A stretch of DNA of 64,000 nt from Neobacillus niacini (GTDB taxonomy: Bacteria; Bacillota; Bacilli; Bacillales; Cytobacillaceae): positions 1 to 64,000 of the forward strand of contig NZ_JACWFG010000010.1 in the NCBI RefSeq assembly GCF_019749295.1, given 5' to 3'. Below are positions 16,792 to 25,441 of this stretch, one piece after another; the first letter of the stretch is position 1; every line of letters starts with the position of its first letter. Position numbers and translations under genes: made by a program. The notes beneath the pieces were generated by a model. It searched no databases. It worked only from the letters and a program-made list of their open reading frames with translations, and was not told the DNA's origin.

Positions 16792-17115
16792 TCAACAGGT
16801 TGGTTTGAAGACACAGCATAGTTCATGCGATAATAAATGATTTAGTTCCTCTTGATTCAATTCGTAATAACTCCAGGTTCCTCGTGTTTCTTTTGTTATG
16901 ATATTAGCATCTAATAATATCTTTAAATGATATGAGAGCTTTGATTGAGCCATATCAACCATTGGTGCAAGATCGCATACACACATAGCACCTCTTTGAG
17001 TCAAAATATTCATAATCTGCAGTCTCTTTTTATCAGCGATTGCTTTAAATTTCACCTCATACTTTTCAAAGAATGTATCCATGGAAATATCTTGTAATTG
17101 AATTTCTTCCTTCAT
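16792..17115 (-). CDS. arsR: ArsR family arsenic-responsive repressor (arsI-linked)
   Basis: A 107-residue winged-helix repressor. The CVCDL motif (C45, C47) starts the recognition region as in plasmid-type ArsR. Three more cysteines crowd the C-terminus (C100, C101, C107). A GTG at 17124 also opens the frame, but AGGTGG is correctly placed for the ATG at 17115. Its promoter (17154-17182) is bracketed by two ATCAA-N6-TTGAT sites, implying autorepression. The C-terminal cysteines resemble the sensor layout of repressors responding to trivalent organoarsenicals, which would match control of arsI, but this is inference. Confidence 0.9.
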   Translation of the reverse strand: MKEEIQLQDISMDTFFEKYEVKFKAIADKKRLQIMNILTQRGAMCVCDLAPMVDMAQSKLSYHLKILLDANIITKETRGTWSYYELNQEELNHLLSHELCCVFKPTC

Positions 17116-17131
17116 CAATTCCACCTACTTA

Positions 17132-17147
17132 ATCAAATAATCTTGAT
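17132..17147. promoter_or_regulatory. ArsR operator, promoter-proximal
   Basis: ATCAA-ATAATC-TTGAT, lying just downstream of the -10 of the arsR promoter. One of three copies of the same N6-spaced inverted repeat in the island. Confidence 0.6.
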
Positions 17148-17153
17148 GTATTA

Positions 17154-17182
17154 ATAATATATCCAATATTTTCTTTAGTCAA
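17154..17182 (-). promoter_or_regulatory. promoter of the arsI-linked arsR
   Basis: Minus strand: -35 TTGACT (17177-17182), 17 bases, -10 TATTAT (17154-17159). Operators lie on both sides (17132-17147 and 17191-17206). Confidence 0.7.
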
Positions 17183-17190
17183 TTACTTTT

Positions 17191-17206
17191 ATCAAATAAA
17201 ATTGAT
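17191..17206. promoter_or_regulatory. ArsR operator, upstream of the -35
   Basis: ATCAA-ATAAAA-TTGAT, nine bases upstream of the -35 hexamer of the arsR promoter and 59 bases from the downstream copy. Confidence 0.6.
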
Positions 17207-17274
17207 TTAAGTAAAGAGCCTAAATTCTTTACGTTAACCATATGTAATAATTACTTATATAAATAATAAAGATT

Positions 17275-17301
17275 TAGCCAAGAGTCAAAAACTCCTGGCT
17301 A
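17275..17301 (-). terminator. weak hairpin after arsC
   Basis: TAGCCA-AGAGT pairs with ACTC-TGGCTA with one bulge. It lies just beyond the arsC stop on the minus strand, but the T-run is poor. Confidence 0.4.
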
Positions 17302-17312
17302 TTATTTCATTC

Positions 17313-17732
17313 TTACTCACCAGTGTCAGCAAAACGTTTAATACGATCTCCGATTTCATCACGGACACGTTGGAAAAATGCCCATTTTTCTTCATCTGTT
17401 CCTTGCGCTTTAGCTGGGTCATCAAACCCCCAATGAACTCGTTTAACACTTGGTGCTGTGATTGGACACTTATCAGCAGCGTCTCCACATAAAGTCACAA
17501 CTAAATCAGCTTTGTTTAAATACTCAGGGTCGATAATATCAGAAGTATGAGTGGAAATATCCATTCCTGCTTCTTTCATCGCTTCTACTGCATTCGGGTT
17601 TAATCCATGAGCTTCAATACCTGCACTTCGAACTTCCCACTCATCACCTAGATGTTTCTTTGCCCAGCCTTCCGCCATTTGACTGCGGCATGAGTTACCT
17701 TTACATAAAAAATATAGTCTTTTTTTTGTCAT
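17313..17732 (-). CDS. arsC: thioredoxin-coupled arsenate reductase
   Basis: Reduces arsenate to arsenite using thioredoxin. At 139 residues it matches the Bacillus/pI258 class built on the low-molecular-weight tyrosine phosphatase fold. The P-loop CKGNSCRSQ begins at C10 (nucleophile), and the redox relay cysteines C82 and C89 are in [10 protein letters not shown]. It follows arsB by 33 bases and ends the arsR-arsB-arsC operon. All catalytic residues are intact. Confidence 0.95.
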   Translation of the reverse strand: MTKKRLYFLCKGNSCRSQMAEGWAKKHLGDEWEVRSAGIEAHGLNPNAVEAMKEAGMDISTHTSDIIDPEYLNKADLVVTLCGDAADKCPITAPSVKRVHWGFDDPAKAQGTDEEKWAFFQRVRDEIGDRIKRFADTGE

Positions 17733-17765
17733 GATGAATTCTCCTTTTTATGTTTGAAATATTAT

Positions 17766-19076
17766 TTAAATGAATAACAACCATATATAGAGACCAACTA
17801 AGGTAATGAACAAAGTCGGTATGGTTAATAAGATACCTGTTTTAAAATAAGTTCCCCAAGTAATCCTAACTCCTTTTTGGGATAGCACATGTAACCATAA
17901 TAAAGTTGCTAGAGAACCGATAGGGGTTATTTTAGGACCTAAATCAGAGCCAATCACATTTGCGTAGATAAGTGCTTCTCTAATTACACCAGTTGTATTG
18001 GTATCTGCAATGGCTAAAGCATCTATCATCACAGTTGGCATATTATTCATAATGGAAGATAGAATAGCGGCTATAAAACCCATTCCAATTGTTGCTGCAA
18101 ATAACCCTTGATCTGCTGTTACCTGGATAAGGTCGGCTAAGACGTTGGTTAACCCTACGTTTCGTAAGCCATAAACCACCACATACATTCCAATTGAGAA
18201 AAATACAATCGCCCATGGTGCTCCTTTAATGACCTTTTTTGTTTCCACTGCATGACTTCTTCTTCCCATAAACAAGAAGAATATAGCCACGATTCCAGCA
18301 ATAATGGATACTGGAATATTTAGAAATTCACTTATAAAATAACCTGCTAATAAAATGGCGAGAACTACCCATGACAAACGAAACATCTTTTGATCTCTAA
18401 TAGCTTCCACAGGTTTCTTTAAATGACCTAAATCATATTTCTTAGGTATGTTCCTTCTAAAATAGATATATAAGACTAAAATACTCGCCACTAATGAAAA
18501 TAAATTTGGAACAAACATTCTTGAGGCGAACTCTGCAAATCCGATTCCAAAAAAGTCAGCAGATACTATATTTACAAGATTACTTACAACAAGTGGTAAT
18601 GAAGTAGTATCCGCTATAAAACCACTAGCAATAATGAACGGGAATATCATTTTTTCTTCAAATTTTAAATTTCGTACCATGGCTAAGACGATTGGTGTAA
18701 GGATAAGTGCTGCCCCATCATTTGCGAAAAATGCTGCCACCAGAGCACCAAGAATGCTCACATAAACAAACATTTTTATTCCGTTCCCTTTAGCTGCTCT
18801 TGCCATGTGGAGCGCTGACCATTCAAAGAACCCAATTTCATCTAATATCAAGGAAATAATGATGATAGCAATAAATGAAAAGGTCGCATTCCATACAATT
18901 TTGGTTACTTCTAGAACATCTTGGAAGTCAACTACTCCTACAATTAATGCCAGAATTGCCCCCCCACAGGCGGACCAGCCAATGGATAAATTTCTAGGCT
19001 GCCAAATAACCAGAATAAGCGTAATTAAAAAAATCAATGATGCGAGAACCGTAGAAACCAATGTTGAAACCCCCAA
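17766..19076 (-). CDS. arsB: arsenite efflux permease ArsB
   Basis: A 436-residue secondary arsenite/antimonite transporter of the ArsB/NhaD ion-transporter superfamily, with about twelve membrane segments spread over the whole length. The family loop around [18 protein letters not shown] (residues about 116-133) and the [13 protein letters not shown] helix are present. Its start lies directly next to the arsR stop, so the two are coupled. No ArsA ATPase is encoded nearby, so export would be driven by the membrane potential. Full length. Confidence 0.94.
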   Translation of the reverse strand: MGVSTLVSTVLASLIFLITLILVIWQPRNLSIGWSACGGAILALIVGVVDFQDVLEVTKIVWNATFSFIAIIIISLILDEIGFFEWSALHMARAAKGNGIKMFVYVSILGALVAAFFANDGAALILTPIVLAMVRNLKFEEKMIFPFIIASGFIADTTSLPLVVSNLVNIVSADFFGIGFAEFASRMFVPNLFSLVASILVLYIYFRRNIPKKYDLGHLKKPVEAIRDQKMFRLSWVVLAILLAGYFISEFLNIPVSIIAGIVAIFFLFMGRRSHAVETKKVIKGAPWAIVFFSIGMYVVVYGLRNVGLTNVLADLIQVTADQGLFAATIGMGFIAAILSSIMNNMPTVMIDALAIADTNTTGVIREALIYANVIGSDLGPKITPIGSLATLLWLHVLSQKGVRITWGTYFKTGILLTIPTLFITLVGLYIWLLFI

Positions 19077-19430
19077 TTATTCACATGAAATTCGTAAACC
19101 CTGCTCTTCTAATTCTTTTAACCTAAAATCCTGACTTGGAAGATGTAATAATAAATCTTCAATCAATGGAAAATATTCACTGTCTCTATTTAAAGAATAG
19201 ATGATCCATTGCCCTCTTCTTGTTTCCCTCACCAACCCAGCATCTTTTAACTTACGAACATGCTGGCTGATAGCTGGCTGACTAGTTTTAAATATCTCTA
19301 CAAATTCACAGACGCAAGCATCGTGGTTATCAAGAATCTTTATCATTGTTAACCGTGTCTTATCCCCTAGTAACTTTAAAATATTGGCAGCACGCTCTAA
19401 TTCAACTGCTTTTTTGCCCGTTTTTGACAT
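19077..19430 (-). CDS. arsR: ArsR family repressor of arsBC
   Basis: A 117-residue winged-helix repressor with CVCEF (C39, C41) and the recognition helix TSQPAISQHVRKLKDAGL near residues 49-66. A lone C116 near the end may complete the arsenite site. It heads the arsR-arsB-arsC operon. It differs clearly from the second ArsR at 16792: the operator-like sequences at this promoter are of another type (TATAAGTAAAT). The two therefore probably run separate circuits. Confidence 0.92.
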   Translation of the reverse strand: MSKTGKKAVELERAANILKLLGDKTRLTMIKILDNHDACVCEFVEIFKTSQPAISQHVRKLKDAGLVRETRRGQWIIYSLNRDSEYFPLIEDLLLHLPSQDFRLKELEEQGLRISCE

Positions 19431-19447
19431 ATTTACCCTCCTTAATA

Positions 19448-19602
19448 TATAAGTAAATAATAATATCCTTATAAAGAGATTAAATGAAACATTTTATTTA
19501 TCTTTTGCAGGGTTGTCTCTTTTATGCAAGGTACCCCTGACGATACTAACTTCCCTTATCCCTATACATATAACTATTCGCTTATATAATAATTTACTTA
19601 TA
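19448..19602. promoter_or_regulatory. paired ArsR-type sites around the arsRBC leader
   Basis: TATAAGTAAATAATAATA occurs at 19448-19465 on the plus strand, and a 16/18 match occurs at 19585-19602 on the minus strand. The second copy covers the -10 and spacer of the arsR promoter. This arrangement suggests operators for the arsBC-linked ArsR, unlike the ATCAA-N6-TTGAT sites of the other ArsR. Confidence 0.45.
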
Positions 19603-19614
19603 AATAAATTTCAA
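19586..19614 (-). promoter_or_regulatory. promoter of arsR-arsB-arsC
   Basis: Minus strand: -35 TTGAAA (19609-19614), 17 bases, -10 TATTAT (19586-19591). It leaves a leader of about 150 bases. Confidence 0.65.
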
Positions 19615-19637
19615 GTACCCGAACGTAAAGTTAATGT

Positions 19638-19667
19638 AAAAAAAGATTGATAACGTTGTTATCAATC
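19638..19667 (-). terminator. terminator of the ArsN1-like acetyltransferase gene
   Basis: Perfect ten-pair stem GATTGATAAC/GTTATCAATC with a three-base loop and seven T on the minus strand, right after the acetyltransferase stop. Confidence 0.9.
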
Positions 19668-19679
19668 GAAAATGAGAGT

Positions 19680-20177
19680 CTATAATAGTTTCTCCATTGC
19701 CATCACATCGACAAATTCACCATCAAGAATTCCTTGATTTTTAAATACTCCAACTTCTCGAAAACCCATTCTTTTATATAATCCCTGGCCAAGCTGATTA
19801 AACGGGAACGTGAATAGCAGCATTTTATGAAATCCATTTTTTCTGGCTATGGTTTCAAGTTCAACCAAAAGCATCTTACCAATTCCATTTCCTCTGAATT
19901 CCCTTGATATGTAAACGGAAAGGTCAGCAACTCCATCATAGGCACTTCGATTATTGTATTGATTTAAAGAAGCCCAGCCAACTACTTGTTCTTTATATTC
20001 AGCCACAATTACCTTGTAGCGTCCATTATGCTTTTTAAACCAATCCTCCATATAGACATAATCTTTTATTTCTGTTTCTAATGTGGCGATTTTATCCTCG
20101 ATTCCTTGATTGTAAATATTTTGTATGGATTTTATGTCTTTTTCACTTGATTCTCTTATGAAATACTCATCTAACAT
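19680..20177 (-). CDS. ArsN1-like GNAT N-acetyltransferase
   Basis: A 165-residue GNAT enzyme. The N-terminal IYNQGIEDKIATLETE and the WASLNQYNNRSAYDGVADLSV region read as the ArsN1 / phosphinothricin-acetyltransferase group. The acetyl-CoA loop is REFRGNGIGKMLL. Characterised ArsN1 enzymes acetylate the arsenical antibiotic arsinothricin, while PAT relatives acetylate phosphinothricin. It is the immediate upstream neighbour of arsR-arsB-arsC, although it has its own terminator. A GTG at 20186 also opens the frame, but GGGGGAG is better spaced from the ATG at 20177. Organoarsenical resistance is inferred from similarity plus location. Confidence 0.72.
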   Translation of the reverse strand: MLDEYFIRESSEKDIKSIQNIYNQGIEDKIATLETEIKDYVYMEDWFKKHNGRYKVIVAEYKEQVVGWASLNQYNNRSAYDGVADLSVYISREFRGNGIGKMLLVELETIARKNGFHKMLLFTFPFNQLGQGLYKRMGFREVGVFKNQGILDGEFVDVMAMEKLL

Positions 20178-20253
20178 TTCCTCCACTCCCCCTTATTATT
20201 AGGTATTTCTTATAAGGATTCTCTTCTCCTTACATTCCCTTCAATATCCCCCA

Positions 20254-21474
20254 TCATATTTTTAAAGTCATTCCCAGATGGATTCTGGAATAAGTGAAGT
20301 CCAAATTCCGGTGCGCCGCAAATAAGTGGTCAAAGATATCGGATTGTATGGTTTCATATACATCCCAGCGAATATCATTTGTAAATGCATAAATCTCTAG
20401 TGGTAACCCATTTTCAGTTGGTGCCAATTGTCTTACGAGTAATGTCATTTCCTTACTAATGCCAGGGTGATGCCGAAGATATTGGTTAATGTACGCTCTA
20501 AAAACTCCGATATTGGTTAGAGCACGGCCATTCACAGGATTATTCCGATTAATTTCATTCTTGGCATTGTATTCAGCAATTTCATGTTCCTTAGTAGTGA
20601 TGTATTCGGAAAGAAATTGGATTGTTTTGAATTTCTCTATCATTTCTTCAGTGCAAAACGTAATACTGTTCGTATCGATAAATAAGGATCGTTTAATCCG
20701 ACGTCCACCCGAAACTTGCATCCCTCTCCAGTTTTTAAAAGAGTCCGATATAAGAGCATAACTTGGAATCGTCGTAATCGTTTTATCAAAATTCTGTACT
20801 TTTACTGTATTTAAAGAGATGTCAATAATATCTCCATCTGCTTCATATTTAGGCATTTCAATCCAGTCACCCACGCGCACCATATCATTGGCCGCTAATT
20901 GGATACCAGCTACAAGACCTAGGAGCGAATCTTTAAATACGAGCAGAAGAACAGCTGACAGCGCACCAATTCCACTGAGAAGAATAAAAGGACTCTCCCC
21001 CATCAAATTAGCGATAATGATGATTCCTCCAAGAACGAATACAATAATTTGAACTACCTGAATATATCCTTTTATGGGTTTAATCTTGGAGATTTCAAAG
21101 GTTAAATAAATATCATTAAAAGCATTTAAAAAGCTATAAATAACCATTAATCCAACAACAATTATATAGGTAATCGCCCCTTTTTCTATCAGATGTTGAT
21201 AGTCAGGGAAGGTAGATGAAAAGTAATAAATAATAATGGCCGGAACGATGTGGGATAACCTGTGAAAAACCTTTCTCTCCAAGAGCATATTATCCCAGTT
21301 GAATTTGTTATTATTAATAATATGAGTAAGGACCCTCAGCACGACCTTCTTCGTAATAAAATTCGCAGCTATACAGAGAATCCCTATAAAAAGAATCATA
21401 ATAAAAACGGCAAGATAATCAGTAAGAACAGGGTCTACCCCATAATCTAGCAGTCGATTACGGATTAGCTTCAT
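20254..21474 (-). CDS. MscS-family mechanosensitive channel, YbdG type
   Basis: A 406-residue membrane protein with five hydrophobic segments in the first 190 residues. The pore-lining helix and MscS beta domain follow. The run GDWIEMPKYEADGDIIDIS (about 203-221) and SDSFKNWRGMQVSGGRRIKR closely follow E. coli YbdG, a miniconductance channel released on osmotic downshock. Length matches YbdG (about 415). ATG at 21474 behind GGGGGAGG. Monocistronic. Confidence 0.9.
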   Translation of the reverse strand: MKLIRNRLLDYGVDPVLTDYLAVFIMILFIGILCIAANFITKKVVLRVLTHIINNNKFNWDNMLLERKVFHRLSHIVPAIIIYYFSSTFPDYQHLIEKGAITYIIVVGLMVIYSFLNAFNDIYLTFEISKIKPIKGYIQVVQIIVFVLGGIIIIANLMGESPFILLSGIGALSAVLLLVFKDSLLGLVAGIQLAANDMVRVGDWIEMPKYEADGDIIDISLNTVKVQNFDKTITTIPSYALISDSFKNWRGMQVSGGRRIKRSLFIDTNSITFCTEEMIEKFKTIQFLSEYITTKEHEIAEYNAKNEINRNNPVNGRALTNIGVFRAYINQYLRHHPGISKEMTLLVRQLAPTENGLPLEIYAFTNDIRWDVYETIQSDIFDHLFAAHRNLDFTYSRIHLGMTLKI

Positions 21475-21622
21475 ATTTTTCCTCCCCCTTTAGATTTCCT
21501 AGTTTGTTCGTATATGTAGGTACAATACCTCAATCACTCATTCTACTAATAGTTTTCCTATTATTCAATAAATTCATGTATATTTAAAGTAATAAACATG
21601 GATTAAAGGGAGAGTTATTTGA

Positions 21623-22306
21623 ATGGAATTAATGGATTGGAAAAATGGTGCACACGGGCATAAATTTATAGCCTCTTTTAGCGGTGGAAAAGATAGTGTC
21701 TTAGCTCTTTATAAAGCAATGAAGGTTGGAGAAGGTATTGGACTAATTGTTATGATGGAGGAAAAAGGAAAACGTTCTAGATCACATGGAATGCCTCCGG
21801 AGCTTATACATGCACAAGCTAAATCAATAGGATTGCCTGTATATACGGCAGCAGCAAGCTGGAACGATTATGAAAAAGAATTTACAACCCTCTTAGAGAA
21901 AGCTAAAAAACGAGGAGCCGAAGTGTTAGTAACTGGGGACTTAGATATGCCGGCACATGGTTGTTGGCATGAAAAGGTAACGAAGAATGCTGGATTAAAG
22001 CTTGGCATGCCTTTATGGGAAATGAATCATCTTGAAGCTGTCGAAGAATTTATCAATCTAGGATTTATAACCATCATCGTAACAGTTAATCTTTCACTTG
22101 GAATGCGTGAAGACGATTTGGGTCGAACCTTGACCCATGACTACGTGAAGGAACTTATAGCTCGTGGGATCGATCCCTGCGGAGAAGGCGGAGAGTTTCA
22201 TACCACTGTAATAGATGGACCAATTTTCAAACATCCTATTTCAATACGTAAATGTGAGATTATCAAGGACGGAGAATATGTATTTTTGCCTTTGGAATTG
22301 GAGTAG
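21623..22306 (+). CDS. Dph6-like ATP pyrophosphatase
   Basis: A 227-residue adenine-nucleotide alpha-hydrolase with the PP-loop FSGGKDSVLALYKA near residue 18. It has the MJ0570/diphthine-ammonia ligase domain to its end (GEGGEFHTTVIDGPIF). Bacteria lack diphthamide, so the bacterial family performs an unassigned ATP-dependent amidation or adenylation. A strong AAAGGGAGAG precedes the ATG. It converges with the aldolase gene across a shared terminator. Confidence 0.85.
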   Translation: MELMDWKNGAHGHKFIASFSGGKDSVLALYKAMKVGEGIGLIVMMEEKGKRSRSHGMPPELIHAQAKSIGLPVYTAAASWNDYEKEFTTLLEKAKKRGAEVLVTGDLDMPAHGCWHEKVTKNAGLKLGMPLWEMNHLEAVEEFINLGFITIIVTVNLSLGMREDDLGRTLTHDYVKELIARGIDPCGEGGEFHTTVIDGPIFKHPISIRKCEIIKDGEYVFLPLELE

Positions 22307-22348
22307 GCGGCGTAAATAATATTTATTAATATTCTTAACGTTTCCAAA

Positions 22349-22400
22349 TAAAAAAAGAAACGCCAGCTATCACAAGAGATAAATTTGGCGTTTCTTTTTT
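22349..22400. terminator. bidirectional terminator
   Basis: AAGAAACGCCA pairs with TGGCGTTTCTT around a 20-base loop, A-run left and T-run right, between two convergent genes. Confidence 0.8.
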
Positions 22401-22429
22401 GTTTGAAATTATGGCTATTAGCGGCTGAA

Positions 22430-23386
22430 CTATTTCGTCGCTGGAGCCAGTGTGACTTCAGGTGAAGTTACCTTGTCGTAAAAGTCCACAAATTTATCAC
22501 GGTCCGCGCTATCACGGTAAGCCATGGCCACACGTGGATGTTCATTGAGTACACCAGAAATCATATAAGGAATAATATAGCCCCACTCCCATTTTTCACG
22601 CATTTCCAGCATATGCTTTTCAATAATTCCGAGCACCGGCTTAATCTCATATCTAGCTTTTTGTATATAGCTGACCAGAAGCTCTGTGTTGCAGTTTCCA
22701 GCTGCACGACCCATCCCATAAACAGACGAATCTAGAAAAGTAACTCCATTTCGCATGGCCGTTATGGTATTGGCAAATGCTAACTGCATGTTATTATGCG
22801 TATGGATTCCTAGCTGTTTGTTAGGCAGCATGGCTTGGAACTTTTTCACTTGATGCTCAATATCTCCAGGGTCTAAGCTTCCAAAGGAATCGACGATATA
22901 AACAACATCTACAGGACTTTCCTTTACCATTTCAAACGCTTCGATTAGCTGACGTTCAGGTACACTGGATAAAGCCATAATGTTCAGTGAGGTTTCATAG
23001 CCCAAATCATGAAACATTTGTACAAGCTCTAAGCCTTTATCTACTTCGCGCACATAACATGCCACACGAATCATATCTAATACACTTTGCTCACGAGGAA
23101 GGATATCATTGGGATCTACACGTCCAATATCTACAAGAGCAGATAGCTTAGTGAACCTTTTTTCAGGGATAATTTCTTTTAGGAAGTTATCATCTAGAAA
23201 TCTCCATGGGTTAGGCTCAGTTGCATTAAGAAGCTTAGGCGAATTTTTGTAGCCAACCTCCATGTATTCAACACCTGCTTCACTAAGGCCATTATACAAG
23301 TCTTGAACAAATTCGACACTGAAATCCCAATTGTTGACTAATCCTCCATCACGAATAGTACAGTCTATTATTTTGCTGCGTTCCAT
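22430..23386 (-). CDS. HMGL-like (DRE-TIM) aldolase family protein
   Basis: A 318-residue TIM barrel of the DRE-TIM metallolyase superfamily. It has the N-terminal DCTIRDGGLVNNWDFS with the metal-binding RD, GIHTHNNMQLAFANT with the two metal histidines, and the SVYGMGRAAGNCNTELL glycine loop. These fit 4-hydroxy-2-oxovalerate aldolase-like enzymes. No acylating aldehyde dehydrogenase partner is nearby, so pathway and substrate are open. It lacks the C-terminal regulatory domain of isopropylmalate synthase. Confidence 0.82.
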   Translation of the reverse strand: MERSKIIDCTIRDGGLVNNWDFSVEFVQDLYNGLSEAGVEYMEVGYKNSPKLLNATEPNPWRFLDDNFLKEIIPEKRFTKLSALVDIGRVDPNDILPREQSVLDMIRVACYVREVDKGLELVQMFHDLGYETSLNIMALSSVPERQLIEAFEMVKESPVDVVYIVDSFGSLDPGDIEHQVKKFQAMLPNKQLGIHTHNNMQLAFANTITAMRNGVTFLDSSVYGMGRAAGNCNTELLVSYIQKARYEIKPVLGIIEKHMLEMREKWEWGYIIPYMISGVLNEHPRVAMAYRDSADRDKFVDFYDKVTSPEVTLAPATK

Positions 23387-23620
23387 GTTAGTTTCCCCCT
23401 ATTTATCCTATTTTAATAATATTATTTTCTTACTTTTATGTTTTATGTACTAAAGTTACCTAATACATTTACACGCTTAGTTATCAATCTTACTATTAAA
23501 CTCATACTCTATTAACTCCAAATCATCTAGGACGAGTCCGTTTCATTGTATTATAGACCTAAATACATAAAACTTCCATTCATGATTTAAATTTTTTAAG
23601 GAATCTGATAATTAAATAGT

Positions 23621-23651
23621 AAAAACCTTAGTCCCTTTAACCAGACTAAGG
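23621..23651 (-). terminator. terminator of phaR-phaC
   Basis: CCTTAGTC/GACTAAGG stem with a ten-base loop and TTTTT on the minus strand, just past the phaC stop. Confidence 0.85.
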
Positions 23652-23661
23652 CATTTAATAT

Positions 23662-24723
23662 TTATTCCATTTTAGTAGACCGGGTGGACAGCCATGGATC
23701 AATCGCAAAAGCAAACTGACCGGTTAAGCACAGGGAAACATGTCCCGCTTCCACATGTTCATAAGTTTTGTCTTCACTTGTTATAAGATCCATAATAGGA
23801 AGACTTTGTGATTCTAACACTAATTCATCCCTTGTCGATGTGATAACCAATGTACTGCAGGCAATAGTGGATAAATCTACCTTCCGTCCGCCAATCTTCA
23901 TTTCACCTTTGACAAGCTTGTTTTCTTTGTATAATTCATTCATCATTTGCTTAAATGCTGCCCCCGAAAAAGTCACAGCGTCTTTCATCCATTTGTCCAT
24001 TCTCCGCCACTTATCTACATATTTTTGATTATGAGCACGTGTTACAAGATTAATACTTGGTCCAATGTTAAATCCTTGCAGCCCCATAAAGATTGCATAC
24101 AAAAACTCTGATGGAATCACTTCATATGCATCAGAGAACCGATCAAAATTAAGTGTCCCATTTTGGAGTGCTTTTACCCATTTCCCAGGGACAATGGCAT
24201 CACTGTAGTCAATTGGCACCGCGGCCAGAACAAGATTTTTGATTGGCAAATCTGTTAGTGATGTCAGAATAGCTGAAAGCATTCCACCAATACAATATCC
24301 TACCAAAGATATTTCTCCTGCACCTGAATGCCTTAAAGCACGTTTTACCGCAACTTCTAGATAGTCAAGAATATAGTTATCTAATGTGAGGTCCTTGTCT
24401 TCCAATCCTGGAGAACCCCAATCTAGCAAATAGACATCGTAGCCCTGTTTTGTAAGGTTGCCAATGACACTGCCTTCTTCGGAGATATCAAGAATATACG
24501 CTTTATTTAAGAGAGAATAGACCAAGAACAGTGGTGTTTTATACTTTTTTTTAGAAGCAGGGTGATACCACAAAACAGATTTATTTTTCTTCCAAACTGC
24601 TTTTCTAGGTGTAGATTCAATATCAGGCTTAGGTTCACTCAAAACTTTATAAACATTATCCCACCGCTTTTTCTCACTTTCAAGATTTAGAACAGGGATA
24701 TTAACTAGTGATTTAACCGCCAT
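23662..24723 (-). CDS. phaC: class IV poly(3-hydroxyalkanoate) synthase subunit PhaC
   Basis: Polymerises 3-hydroxyacyl-CoA into polyester on granules. The 353-residue alpha/beta-hydrolase core carries the synthase lipase box GYCIGG with catalytic C144, the acid D299 in TSTRDELV and the base H328 in EAGHVSLCLTG. This small size with a separate PhaR is the Bacillus class IV arrangement. It follows phaR by 20 bases. No phaB, phaP or phaQ is in view, so granule proteins and the reductase must lie elsewhere. Confidence 0.95.
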   Translation of the reverse strand: MAVKSLVNIPVLNLESEKKRWDNVYKVLSEPKPDIESTPRKAVWKKNKSVLWYHPASKKKYKTPLFLVYSLLNKAYILDISEEGSVIGNLTKQGYDVYLLDWGSPGLEDKDLTLDNYILDYLEVAVKRALRHSGAGEISLVGYCIGGMLSAILTSLTDLPIKNLVLAAVPIDYSDAIVPGKWVKALQNGTLNFDRFSDAYEVIPSEFLYAIFMGLQGFNIGPSINLVTRAHNQKYVDKWRRMDKWMKDAVTFSGAAFKQMMNELYKENKLVKGEMKIGGRKVDLSTIACSTLVITSTRDELVLESQSLPIMDLITSEDKTYEHVEAGHVSLCLTGQFAFAIDPWLSTRSTKME

Positions 24724-24743
24724 TATTTATTCTCCCTTCACCT

Positions 24744-25226
24744 CTATTTTGCTGCCATAACTGGTTCTTTTTTCTCCTTCTGCAGAAGCTCCTTCATTTC
24801 CTCAAGCTCTTTCTTCATTTCAGTTAATTGTGCAAGCTCTTGTGTTGCTTTCTGCCATTCCGAATGGAGATGCTTGGTGAAATCAATTAACTCTCCAATC
24901 ATTTTGTTTTGAGCTTCAGTGGCTAAAGTAAAACCTTCTTGTAAATTCCAGATTTGCTCCTCTAAAATATCAATTTTTTCTTCTGCTTGAATCGTTTGTT
25001 TGACTGCATTTGCTATATCATTTTTTGTTGGCAGATTCATATAGTTAGCCATCAGTTCGCGATTTCTTTTTAACATCTCTATGTATCTAGAATTCGCCTC
25101 AATACCAATTTTCGTCATTTGGATTAATGGGTTGCTATCCAACGATTGAAATAATAAACCATTTAAGCCCTTTTCCCACATTTCACTTACCTGTTTAATA
25201 GAATCATAAGGATTATTTTCAGACAT
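24744..25226 (-). CDS. phaR: PHA synthase subunit PhaR
   Basis: A 160-residue acidic, mostly helical partner required for PhaC activity in class IV synthases. There is a helical N-terminal half (NPYDSIKQVSEMWEKGLNGL) and a long coiled coil in about 85-155. The ending is Lys/Glu-rich. It precedes phaC and starts the two-gene operon. The promoter (25337-25365) has a consensus FadR box just downstream, tying polymer synthesis to fatty-acid breakdown. Confidence 0.92.
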   Translation of the reverse strand: MSENNPYDSIKQVSEMWEKGLNGLLFQSLDSNPLIQMTKIGIEANSRYIEMLKRNRELMANYMNLPTKNDIANAVKQTIQAEEKIDILEEQIWNLQEGFTLATEAQNKMIGELIDFTKHLHSEWQKATQELAQLTEMKKELEEMKELLQKEKKEPVMAAK

Positions 25227-25304
25227 GCTTTGCCACCTCTGTTTAAGTTATTGGTTTTGTAAAACTAATGGAGTTTAAGTAGTTTATTTGCAGCTCCTCT
25301 CAAA

Positions 25305-25322
25305 TGAATGAATACTCATTCA
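25305..25322. promoter_or_regulatory. FadR box at the phaRC promoter
   Basis: TGAATGAATACTCATTCA matches the consensus TGAATGANTANTCATTCA recalled for the Bacillus subtilis TetR-type FadR (YsiA) in every defined position. It lies about ten bases after the likely transcription start of phaR-phaC, a typical repressing position. Confidence 0.75.
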
Positions 25323-25336
25323 CCCTCATTACCTGT

Positions 25337-25365
25337 ATTTTACATCGAAAAATAGTAACTTACAA
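25337..25365 (-). promoter_or_regulatory. sigma-A-type promoter of phaR-phaC
   Basis: Minus strand: -35 TTGTAA (25360-25365), 17 bases, -10 TAAAAT (25337-25342). A cre-like near-palindrome, TGAAAACGTTTTAT, lies upstream at 25385-25398 but departs from consensus at its last two bases. Confidence 0.55.
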
Positions 25366-25441
25366 TAGGAGAAATCGAAGATTATGAAAACGTTTTATAA
25401 TATTTTTTTAGAATTTATTTTATCACCTGGATTGTTTTTAA

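Noticed and set aside
17285-17488. 67-aa minus-strand frame overlapping arsC
   Set aside because: Alternative frame inside arsC, no ribosome site.
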